Origin: Cristatella mucedo | Lineage: Eukaryota; Bryozoa; Phylactolaemata; Cristatellidae | DNA: 64,000 nt | NCBI GenBank assembly: GCA_009760855.2 | Contig: WPIO01000054.1 | Location: 1,731,001 to 1,795,000 of the forward strand | Direction: 5' to 3' | In this document: positions 41,301 through 50,964 of the stretch, piece by piece | Position numbering within the stretch: position 1 is the first letter of the stretch | Layout of the letters: each line of letters begins with the position of its first letter | Notes under the pieces: model-generated | Told to the model about the DNA's origin: nothing | Database searches by the model: none | The model's input: only the letters and a program-made list of their open reading frames with translations | Position numbers and translations under genes: made by a program

Positions 41301-44300
41301 CGTGCCGTTGAACGTCAGAGCCCCCGCTCCGCTGGCTGTGACATTCGGCCCGCCGGGCGTGGCACCGCTCGTGGACATCAGAGGAAAGATCTCCGGAAGA
41401 GCGCCTGCAAGGAAGCGGAAGCACCTCGGTAACGGTCCACACCGCCGCTCGCCTGCGCTGAGAGGCAACGCTCGCGCTCTCGCGCGACCGTCGGATCGTC
41501 TTCCACCGTCTTCCTTCCCCGCAGGTGGCGGCGCGATCGTTAGTGACCGAGGTCGTCGTCCGTTCGAATCCTCCAGTGGGCGATCGCCAATTGCCAACAG
41601 CATGCACTGGCGATAGCCGTTAAGGCTCTTCTGTCTCTACACAAATGAGGCTTTTAAATCAGCTAATTTATCATTATTTAGTATTGTCATTATTTACGTG
41701 TTAACGTTATGATTTATTGTATTATCGTTGTTATTATTATTTACTAATATCCCTATTAATATCGGACGAGCGGCGATCGACTGGAGCGCAAGGCGGAGTG
41801 CAGAGCGGAGGAGACCTACCCATAATGTACAAAGCTCAAAAACCTTGGCAACGCGATTGGACATACGCTGCAATTTCCGAACTTGTAGTCCCGCAGCAGC
41901 GGCGGCGCGAAGTCTCTCTTCCGAGGAGCCGGCGAACGGCTCGACGGGCGACAGATCCGGTGGCGAGAGAGAAGTGCCGGCGTGTGTGAGGAGAAGCCGT
42001 CTGCTCTTCGGCATCGCATTAAAACGCCCTGTTGAAACCCTCGTCGAGCGCGAGAGATGGAGAGAGAGAGAGAGAGGCAGGGAGGGAGCGATAGAGAGCA
42101 GACCGGCCCCAGACTCCTCGGCGAGCCTTGCCATAGAGCTACGACCGTCGTGGCTCGAGCTAGCGCCGAGCCGCCGCCGCCGCCGCTTGGCTGCCGGCCA
42201 CCGGTCCAGAGCTCGGTGCTGCCGCCCGAGATCGATCTGCGAACGTAGCCGGTTCACCGCCGACGAGATCCATCCGCTAACCTAACAGGTTCCGAGGGCT
42301 GAGCTCGGTGCGTCGATTGCGAGCGCGTCCCTCACGCTGCCCTCACCTGCACCGGCGCATGCGCTCTCACTCACTCACCACCCAGTCGGCCCTAAGCCGC
42401 CTCGTTCCCTCCTAGCCGCTAACGTCCAGGGGAGATTTCGTCACTTCCGAGCAGTCGCTTCGGGGGGGGGGGTAGCAGCGCACCAGGAGCGGAAGCTCGG
42501 ACTCTCACTCGGCGGCGTCCCACTTGGAGTTGAAAGAGAGCTCGAGGAGCGAAGGACGAGGAGCGATTTACTTACACGACGACAGCCCCGGGTCGCAGCT
42601 CAGGCGCAGTCTGGGTATGCGAGCGCTGATCGTGACGTTGGAGGGCGAGCTCGAGTTCAGCGCCAGTAGCATGTAGGCGCGCCCGAGCCAGTAGATTGGC
42701 GTCGTCGTGTTATCTCCGCTGAGCTCCTGTAAAATGGCGGCAGTACTCCCTGATGTATTTATAGCGTAAATTTCGCAGCATCCCGCTTATGCGTGCTCGG
42801 GCAACAGCGAGGCAAAGTTCTGGCCCGATCCGTAGGTCAAACTGCGATCCACTTCCGGTTCACGGACTGGGCCAGAACTTTGTGGCGCTGTAGTAGCTCG
42901 AGAAGGTGTCAGCGGGAGCGCCGTGATATTTGGAAGATGAACGAACGACAATCGCGGTGCCGCATAATCCACAATCAATTGGCTTCGAGCTTCGAGCAAC
43001 TTTTCCGATGAAGCGCAAGTGGACCGTAGCTTTTCATGAAACAAATGGAGGTAGTATCTTTCATCGTGTAACTGACCTGGCTTCACCATATTGCCGCGGC
43101 CTAACTGGACTGGGAGCGATGTACTCGGCACAATTGGAAAGTGGACACGATTGGTGCAGAGCTTTTCAATGTGACTGCAATTTAAACATCGGTCAGTGGA
43201 AGTGCTGAAGTAGTTAACCCTTGTAATATTATGTAAAACAAACGACCCACGGTGCACCAGAGGGTGCTTCGAACCATGCGAGTAGTCAGTACTCGGCTAT
43301 CCATCGGGCACCAAGCTGAGCAAAGCTTTCGTACAGCTGAGCAACAATTCCTGCCGCTTTGGCCTTCGCTCTATTTATTGCACGCAGAATTTAAACGCAT
43401 CTGCTTATCAGACCATTTATTGGGTCCATGCGACTCGCCTTTAGTGTGCTTATGCGTGCTGACACTATGCATGCTGCCACTAACCATATTTGCATACTTG
43501 CCCTGTGCATGTCACCTCTAACCATGTTAAGCTTGTTCACATTGAGCATGCTATCGCTAACCATTAGATCACACTTTCTTTTCAGTATATGTAAAGCACC
43601 TAGAAAGAGATTGGGTTCTCTGAGGGTGCTATACAAATGTATTGTTATTGCCTTTGTTATTGTTATTATTATTATTATGCGTTTTCCAAGCCGAATTATG
43701 GCCTTGCCCTTAGACTAGGATGGGGATAAAAGACGCTGTGGCACTTCCGTGCTTAGCTTTTCTTCTTTGATGTTAATTTCTGGCCGACCCTTCTGTTGCG
43801 AATGTATGACCCTATCCTGTGATGAGGATGAGGACATGAGAGTCGAGGCAGCAGTGTTTCGGCGATTTTGAGATAGCGTGCCAGATCGGGGCCCGTGTGG
43901 GCGGGCACCGGAGGAGATTTTGCAGCCATTTTGAATATATTAATATATTAAATATATATTCTGAATATATTCATATTCTCCATATTGAACCAGTAGTGCC
44001 CTTTCACTGGAACTTACGGCTGGACATCGTGCTACAGTTCCATCGTTTAGTCGGAGGACTGGTGCACGGCTTCCATAAGTCACTAATCGCATCGACCTTC
44101 TGCCTGTGCAAGTGAGCCGCTTGCAGGTTGTGCAAAACTCCGCAGCTAGGCTTACCTGTCGTTGACACATGGTAACCAGCACATTAAACCTTGTTTTCAC
44201 CGATCTGCATCGCCTCCCGTCAAGCAGCTTCTCGACTTTAAGCTTCATTCTCTCACTATTAGTTTACTACTATTAGTTGCCGTCATCCTCTGTCTCCGTC

Positions 44301-45523
44301 CTAGCTATCTTGAATACTAAAAATTGCATAAACAGTGAATAATAAATCCAAAATGAGGCTTCGAGACATACCATACGCTATTGTGACTAAGTTGCTAAGC
44401 TGTGACTTCAAAAAAAACCTCAAATCATTTGAAGACTGCGCCTTCAGAGTGTATGCACCCAAAGCCTGGCGAAACTCACTGACGACTGACATCGCGACAT
44501 CACCTGACTTGAAGACATTTCGTTAGAAGCTAGGAAGCCACCTGCTTTCCACAGAATGTTTTCCTCCCGTGTAAACTGCCCGTTGTCCAGTTATGCATGC
44601 TGACACTGACGCTGACAGCTGACACTGCGCATGTTGTCATAAAAAATTGACCCGCTTCCTCTCCAGCATGTATAAAGTGCCTAGAAAGATATTTAGCTAT
44701 CCATGTTACAGATGGTTTTGCTCTAGTTAGTTTTGCCCGAGTAGTAGGCTCGTTTTGAACGACCAAAGTCACGGGATCGAGCCCTGCGGCGGCATATGGG
44801 ATATGACTGGTTAGAGGTCAAGTTCTCTTAGGGCGCGATACAAATTAATTATATATATTTTATATACAACTATTATCGCTGATCTCAGGAGGAGAGATCG
44901 GCGAAGATCCGATCGCCCAAAAAAAATTTGGCCGAAAATCGATAAATCCTTGGCTTACGACACGGAGCGGCTCGATCCGGGTACTCGATCTGGTCTTTGG
45001 TAACGTCTCTACTCTAAGAGCAGCGAAAACGCCGCCGCTGCTGCAGCTTACTCTCAGTATGCCGGTAGACCAGAGCGCACCGCCCTTCTTCTGGAGCCGG
45101 TCGGTGAGATTCGCCAGCACCGTCGAGCTGGGAGCCTTGCCCGGGCCGTTGATGGTCAGACTTCTCACGTCGGATAGATTAAGGTTTCCGATCTGAACGA
45201 CAACCTTTTGCTGCAGCCACGATCTACTTCGACGTTTCGCTGACGATCTCGAGCGAGCGAGCGGCGCAGAGCAGAGCACGTCACATCTGACGAGGGCACG
45301 TGCCAGCGAGCAAGCATGCCCATGCTCGTACGATTTCGCGAGAGCCGTCTTACTGCGATGCTCAGACGACCGTCGGCGGTGTAAACAGCTTCTCCATAGT
45401 ACGCCGCTTTGCTTCGAAGTGAGACCTAAAAGTACAACTACGGCTAATGCGACGGCGGCCAGTCGTTACCAAGTCACGTCAGCAAGTCCAACGAAACATG
45501 AAAGTTCGTAGGGCTGAGTTGAC

Positions 45524-45603
<80 letters not shown>

Positions 45604-48510
45604 ACTCTTTCTCTCTCCTCCCCTTGCATCCCTCGGGTGGTAAATCTATTCAGGCATTTATCGAGTTTTGCTTGCCCTAGTTTGAGCGCACTTTTCCTGG
45701 ACTCTAGGGAGGAGATTGATAACCTCGAATGATCTCTTAATCTAATCTGCCATCTGTGATGATCTCTTAATATAATAGGAGAACTCTCTTTTCTGGATTT
45801 TTCATCTCAAAGTTAGAAAATGTAGCCTGCAATCTTTTAATTCGTCTTTGCGATGCTGCATCCCGTTAGAGAAACGACGGGCACACGAAATTCGGACACT
45901 GTTTCGAAATCGAGAATGGCCTGGCAACTACAATCGGGCACGGTTACCTCTGTAGTGCCAAGGAGAGGAGCGGAAACTGACGTAGCGAATTTCCTGTCTT
46001 CTGGACACCGAGGAAACGACTAAGGAAGATGTGACGTTGGCAGCTGCATAACCTTGACAGTCGCATGACTTTCACTTGAAGCAGCGGCAATCTACTTGTC
46101 TCGGGTCTATGCGCTTCGAAATGACAAAGCGAGTGGCTCGGTAAGCAGGCTGTAGTATGTTTGAAGAAACGACTGCCGTGGCAACGCCGGTCATTAGCGC
46201 GATTCGTGCTAAGAAGCCCGACTCAATCCGATCCAAGGCACCCGCTAGGCTTGCACGAACTACCCAGAGCCAGTGCCATCGAAACTCGGTCACCTGCATC
46301 CTGCCACACCCACCGCGCGACGGAAGCGTTCGAGCGGGGATTACCTGGTCGACGAGGACGCGAGTGCGGGAAGGGAAGGAGAGCACGAGATGCCGAGCTA
46401 GCCCAGGAGGTGCGCTGCTCCTCGCTCGTCACGACCGACGTCACGCGGGTTCGAATCGTGCAGCGGGCGATTCCTTCCTTACCAACCGCAAGCGGTGAAG
46501 GTGAAGGCCACTAGGGCTCTTCTGCCGCTGTGAAAATGGGGCTGTAAACTCAGCCAATAGTGTTTAAGAGCGGTGAGGGGTTGGAATTGGTTGGCTCTCT
46601 GCGCTGAGAGAAGAGGAGCCGAGGGGGGAGGGGCAATGTTTTGCCCCTCCCCCTCGTATCCAATCTCCCAGCATGCTCGACGCCCAGGGAAAACTTTCCA
46701 GTCCTTGTCCAGCTCAGACAGAGTGCATTCAATTAGGCTTGTCCTGTTTGGTCTAGTGGTAAAGGCGTTCGCTCCGACTGAGGTCAAGGTGAATTCGACA
46801 GCCGAGGTCGCGCGCCCGAGCCCGCGGCAGACGTATGTGAAGCGCCCGAATGGAGAATAAGTTCCCTTGGGGCACTATACAAGTGAACTATCTCTGCTAA
46901 GTAAAGCGAGAAAGCCCGCCATGCCGCAAGATGACGCACTTGCGTCATGTGGCTAGATGGCACACTTCTGTCAAGCGGCAAGATGGCCCAGCGTTGTCTG
47001 GGGTGACGGAACTACTATGACTCAGCGAAGCGAGCCCACCGGCAGTGAGCTGCTCGGAATGTATATATATATATAATATTTATTTATTTATTTATTTAGC
47101 AGAGCTTTTCGCCGCATTCTTCGCAAGTAAGATATGACGGCAAGAAATGACTCCATTAAAATAAATAAGTACTAGCTTATTTAACAGCCTCTTTTTTCTA
47201 GCGACAGGAGAACCTTTACGGCTATCACCACCGCTTGCAGTGGCGATAAAGGATCGCCCACCGCAGGATTTCGAACCCACAACCTCGGGACCGAGGTCTT
47301 GAAAAGCAACCACCTTACCCAATGGGCCATCACGGCTCACCTTCAGCCGGACCACTACAGGCAGCCCTTACCGTCTTCAGTTCTCTCTCCTTTTACACGT
47401 CTCTAATGAACTACTCTCTTAATGCGTCTCGTTATGTCTCAACATGTCTCGCATGCTGCGAAAACCTATCCATAGTCCTTTAGACCCTGCCCCGACGATG
47501 CTACTTATTGCGTGCACGGTCCGGCGGCTACCCACCATAAAAAACGAAAATTACAAATTACGTTTACCGGCCGGAAGTCCCTTCCCTACGATCGCGCGGA
47601 GCGCTCAAGTCGCTCGCCCGAGCGAGGCTGCGGCGACCTACTTACCGTCCAAACCGCAGGCGTGAGGCGAGCGGTAAGCACGGTTCCGTCTCTAAGCTCC
47701 ACGCTGATGTTACCGATAAAGAGGCTCGCTGTAACACAGCAGCGTGCACGCTTCAGCTGCTGCGTCGCCGCTCGACTTCGAACGAACGGCGGCGGCGACG
47801 GTGCCGAACAGACGTCAGATCGGGCGATAGCGTCGACGCCGAGCGAAGGCGGCAAACGGACGGGTGAACGGCGGCGGCAGCAGACGAGCCGAGCCCAGCG
47901 TCTGCTGCCGCCGCCACCGTGTCCGTCTCCGCTCGCGAGTCGACATCCGTCGACGTACCTTTATTGTAAGGCACCACCCCGACGGCGGTCAGGCTGTTGT
48001 TGCGCACAAACTGCGGCAGAAACGGCAAGCCGGCGCCGGGCCCTGTCAGCCCAACGAATTTCATCTCCTCCGACAGCACGCCGCTTGCGTAGATGTTAAA
48101 GCCGTCGTTGATCACAACGCTGAAGGCGCCGACCGCTCCGGGGCCGTCGAATACGGCCTGAACGAGCGAGCGCGCGAGCGAGCGCATGGCGCCTGCAGCT
48201 GCAGTCAAAGCACTTTTAGCGGCTCCGGCATTCGCAACACCCTAATCCCCCTACCACCCTTACCCCTAGCCGTCCGGACCGGAAGTATCTGCCCCGCGCT
48301 CAGTCGGTCACGTGCTCGCCAGCTGTCAGCCTGCAGCCGGCCAGGCGCGCATACCGCGTAGCGCTCGCTGGGCGGCGCGCAAGCGCCTTCCGGCAGCGTC
48401 ATGGGCGAATATCCGGACTCGAGCCAGGGCAATTGCAAAGCCGTGAGCCAACCGCCGGGCGTGAAGTCCGTCGTCGTTCCTTCGCCTTTGCCGTACACGC
48501 CAGGCTGACT
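36033..48510 (-). CDS. Multi-exon membrane-anchored N-glycoprotein of unknown family
   Basis: Eight exons with matching phases and GT-AG borders: 48510-48355, 48157-47959, 47728-47646, 45210-45052, 42726-42576, 41404-41287, 39032-38915 and 36275-36033 (stop TAA). At least 407 residues; the 5' end is missing or uncertain (see 48722-48966). Exon 1 in this list could begin at 48510 or 48508 depending on which AG is used. Visible parts: YGKGEGTTTDFTPGG, FSVVINDGFNIYASGVL, VVVQIGNLNLSDV, PIYWLGRAYMLLALN, a Cys pair (CDPGLSSC), then a Ser/Thr-rich stretch and a C-terminal hydrophobic segment (SLAAIVGAMLVLTSLVVIA) fit for a GPI signal or membrane anchor. Ten N-glycosylation sequons. Beta-rich, extracellular by inference. 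No family recognised. Introns hold SINE, L2 and satellite copies. Confidence 0.8.
36540..36965 (+). mobile_element. Decayed L2 fragment
   Basis: Plus-strand fragments resemble the L2 RT C-terminal region: LDKSTTAKLVRACV near 36570-36610, an SRL..CYYSNLPLP-like piece, and QLEQNS-like remnants. Lies in the last intron of the glycoprotein gene. Confidence 0.5.
38248..38308. repeat. (TA)n microsatellite
   Basis: About 30 uninterrupted TA units in the last intron of the glycoprotein gene. Confidence 0.95.
40264..40425 (+). repeat. SINE-A copy
   Basis: GGCCGTGATAGCCGAGAAGG head, GTGGGTTCGAATCCGGC B-box, and GCAAGCGGTGGCGATAGCC body ending at ATCAGCTAATG. Confidence 0.75.
41038..41064. repeat. (CATA)n microsatellite
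   Basis: About seven CATA units. Confidence 0.9.
41535..41668 (+). repeat. SINE-A copy
   Basis: GTTCGAATCCTCCAGTGGGC B-box region, GGCGATAGCCGTTAAGGC body and AAATCAGCTAATTT end. Confidence 0.75.
43428..43680 (+). repeat. L2 3' tail
   Basis: Contains the TGCTGACACTATGCATGCTG 3' UTR block and CCTAGAAAGAGATTGGGTTC followed by an ATT-rich tail, the plus-strand form of the 13.39-13.6 kb L2 end. Confidence 0.75.
43985..44720 (+). mobile_element. Decayed L2 fragment with 3' end
   Basis: Translations include QLLDFKLHSLT-like pieces and, at 44401-44526, DFKKNLKSFEDCAFRVYAPK and TSPDLKTFR, matching the C-terminus of the L2 ORF. A worn 3' tail (TATAAAGTGCCTAGAAAGA) follows at about 44668. Confidence 0.7.
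44722..44850 (+). repeat. Probable SINE-B copy
   Basis: GGGATCGAGCCCTGC B-box-like sequence and a GGTCAAGTTCTCTTAGGGCG tail, similar to the clearer copies at 46733, 57815 and 58345. Confidence 0.5.
45526..45600. repeat. (CT)n microsatellite
   Basis: About 37 CT units, in an intron of the glycoprotein gene just upstream of exon 45210-45052. Confidence 0.95.
46393..46560 (+). repeat. SINE-A copy
   Basis: GCGGGTTCGAATCGTGCAGC B-box region, GCAAGCGGTGAAGGTGAAGG body and an AACTCAGCCAATAG end. Confidence 0.75.
46733..46895 (+). repeat. SINE-B (tRNA-headed SINE with L2-like tail)
   Basis: GTTTGGTCTAGTGGTAAAGG is a good A-box region, followed by GTGAATTCGACAGCC at the B-box position. The 3' half GAAGCGCCCGAATGGAGAAT..CTTGGGGCACTATACAAGTG resembles the L2 tail stem (GCGCC .. 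GGCGC). Two further copies lie at 57.8 and 58.3 kb. Confidence 0.7.
47172..47342 (-). repeat. SINE-A copy, minus strand
   Basis: Near full length: TTTAACAGCCTC start (reverse of the 3' end), GATTTCGAACCCACAACCTC B-box complement, and a CCTTACCC..CATCACGGCTCA head. Confidence 0.8.
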
Positions 48511-48721
48511 CTAGAGCGAGCGACGAGGGCAATAGGCGGCCGGCAGGACTTCAGGCCAAAAGGCGCCAAAAAGCAATAAAGCCCTGGAAGAATGCCGAAA
48601 GCCGCCGAAAAACGGCTGCCAGTAGCCGATCGGCTCTCACTGATCGCGCACGCACGCACGGGAGTGCGTGGGCGGCCTTCGCTCGAACAGAAGAACTGAG
48701 ACGAAGAGTTGCGAGCCTCTC

Positions 48722-48966
48722 TATTGCGAGAGCGAGAGCCGCTCGAAGGCTGGCGCGAAGGTGAAGGCCGGGTCAAGGTGAAGGCCGGGCGGTGGAGGCC
48801 GGCACAGCCAGCTCGGAGAGAGCTTCAGTAACTCGGCCGCAACTGCGGCTGCGGCCGTGGTGGCCGAGGCCAGGCTCAGAGTGGCCAGGGTGGCTCCTGT
48901 AGCCCAGAGCGTATCGCCGCCCATCTCGCCTCCAGCACTGGCGCTCGGCGGCCGACGGCTCGACAT
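48722..48966 (-). CDS. Candidate first exon with signal peptide for the unknown glycoprotein
   Basis: Minus-strand frame with Met at 48966 or, better, 48924. MGGDTLWATGATLATLSLAS plus a following Ala-rich hydrophobic stretch looks like a signal peptide. It lies about 210 bp upstream of the first confirmed exon of the glycoprotein gene. No good donor site with the needed phase was found (GTGCCGG and GTTGCG are weak), so the link is unproven. Confidence 0.35.
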
Positions 48967-48999
48967 TCGCGTGCGACGACGCACCGTCTCGTGGCGCAT

Positions 49000-49121
49000 G
49001 ATATTACTCACCATTCAATTGCATTTTCCTTTGCAGCAAATGTAAGGCGCCTAGAGAGAGATTGAGTTCTCTGAGGGCGCTTTATCAAGTGCATTATTAT
49101 TATTATTATTATTATTATAAG
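49000..49121 (+). repeat. L2 3' tail
   Basis: TTTGCAGCAAATGTAAGGCG, GAGATTGAGTTCTCTGAGGG and GCGCTTTATCAAGTGC, then an ATT tail. It looks 5' truncated. Confidence 0.85.
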
Positions 49122-49207
49122 AATGCATTACCACTTTCGCGCGAGTAAGACATTTAAGGCTGTTTATTGTCAGCATACTCAACGCGCTGGCTAGGACCGT
49201 TGCCGTT

Positions 49208-49425
49208 TTCACCCTGAGCGTCCTTCACTCTGAGCGTTCTTCACCGTGAGCGTTCTTCACCGTGAGCGTCCTTCACCCTGAGCGTCCTTCACCCTGAGCG
49301 TCCTTCACCCTGGGCGTCCTTCACCCTGAGCGTCCTTCACCCTGAGCGTTCTTCACCCTGAGCGTCCTTCACCCTGAGCGTCCTTCACCCTGAGCGTTCT
49401 TCACTGTGAGCGTCCTTCACCCTGT
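49208..49425. repeat. 16-bp minisatellite
   Basis: About 13 copies of TTCACCCTGAGCGTCC with scattered C/T and C/G variants. Confidence 0.95.
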
Positions 49426-49469
49426 CCTCGTCCTTTCCCTGTCCTTAACTTTTATCTCGCTGGCCATTA

Positions 49470-49562
49470 ACTCTTGCTAATTTCTTCTCTCGTTGCGAGT
49501 CTGTAAATTGCCTGGATAGAGATATGGTTCTCTTAGCGCTATGCAAAAGAGTCCTCATTATT
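49470..49562 (+). repeat. Worn L2 3' tail
   Basis: CTGTAAATTGCCTGGATAGA and GGTTCTCTTAGCGCTATGC, then an ATTATTAT end. Confidence 0.6.
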
Positions 49563-49717
49563 ATATAGTCAGTATAATTAGCAAATGAAAAGGAGATCTT
49601 GCGAGACTCGCGATAATGCGAACAAGCTAAATAAACCTAAAAGTAGTCGATTGCATTTGCCCAAATTGACTTTGCACTCAGCAACGGGCGAACGATGGGA
49701 GACGAGAAGACGGCACA

Positions 49718-49800
49718 GGGAGCAGGGAGCAGGGAGCAGGGAGCAGGGAGCAGGGAGCAGGGAGCAGGGAGCAGGGAGCAGGGAGCAGGGAGCAGGGAGC
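49718..49800. repeat. 7-bp minisatellite
   Basis: About 12 perfect GGGAGCA units. The repetitive open frames on both strands are artefacts. Confidence 0.95.
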
Positions 49801-50139
49801 ATTCGTAGATGCAGGTGAATGCACGCCGTTGACATCGCCGCTGTTGCTTGATATCGACAAAAACACGTCTGACAGAAAATAGCAATGGCGCCGACGAACG
49901 ACCTTACGGGGTTATCTGCAGCCACTGGTTAAAAGAAAACAATTACTCAACAGGGTGTACTCAGCGAGATAATAATGATGATAAAAATAATACTAATACA
50001 TTCGTACGAGAGAACTGAGAACTTGAAGAACTCTTTCTAAGTATTTATATATTACATTTTAATTTAATTTAATTTAAATATATTAAAGTAATTTCTATAT
50101 TACATTTGCCTCAAAAGAAGCATGATAGCAAGGTTAACG

Positions 50140-50345
50140 GTATCATGTTCAATGTCAACAAGCATAACCTGGTTAGAGGTGACGTGCACAGGGTCAGCAT
50201 GCAAATACGGTTAGTGGCAGCATGCACATTGTCAGCACGCATGAGCACACAATGGACGAATCACATGGACCCCCACTAAATGCTGCGATAAATAGATGCT
50301 TTTTAGCTTCTTATTTTTAAAATTTCGTCCGGTCAGAGCTGTACT
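50140..50345 (-). repeat. L2 3' UTR fragment, minus strand
   Basis: GGTTAGAGGTGACGTGCACA, GGGTCAGCATGCAAATACGG and GACCCCCACTAAATGCTG match 13.51-13.65 kb of the L2 insertion. Confidence 0.75.
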
Positions 50346-50964
50346 GAAGCCTCACTCTGACTGCCAATCGGGAGCCGAAAGTCTCGACGAAGTCTCAACC
50401 GGAAGTCTCTACGGTTGCCTTTAGCGTCCCTCGTACCAATCTGGAAAGGGGCTTGTCAGCGGCAGGCCCGACGCCCCGGAATGCCACTTAAAACGGTCGG
50501 ATTCACGCGGACCCTGTTTCATAGGCGTACCGGGCTGTGGCAGTCATGATGCCCTCATAGACATCGTCAGAAAAGCCCTGCGAGCGCCGGCTACTCCATC
50601 TCGGCTGAACCGGAAGATAAGTCGTCTGCTGCTTCGCTGCGCTCCTGAAGAGAATATACGTTTGCTGAAGCCGGCTAGGGCGTTTGTGTCGCTTAGATCA
50701 CGTTACTCAAATTGCGCTACTCATGCGACTTGACTGTAATCGCCAATACCGAGGCGAAAAAATTCTCCTTTCTAGAACAAAATCCTTGCTGTAAAAGTGC
50801 CGAGATTTCTGTTTGCATTACGCACGTTAGTGACTGTTGGATCCGCCATGCTCATTTTTTCGCTTTTAACAGGGATAGAATCATAATGTTAATAATTTTT
50901 AGTTTAACATTATAAATATATTTAATTAGATAATTACTAAATATAATTTTTAAGGTATTGGTGA

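Noticed and set aside
40711-42285. Long overlapping open frames on both strands at 40.7-42.3 kb
   Set aside because: Only the small segment 41404-41287 fits splice sites and phase with other exons; the rest is Arg/Ala/Ser-rich composition noise around repeats.
49208-49800. CRISPR-like array
   Set aside because: Direct tandem repeats without spacers in a eukaryotic sequence; these are minisatellites.
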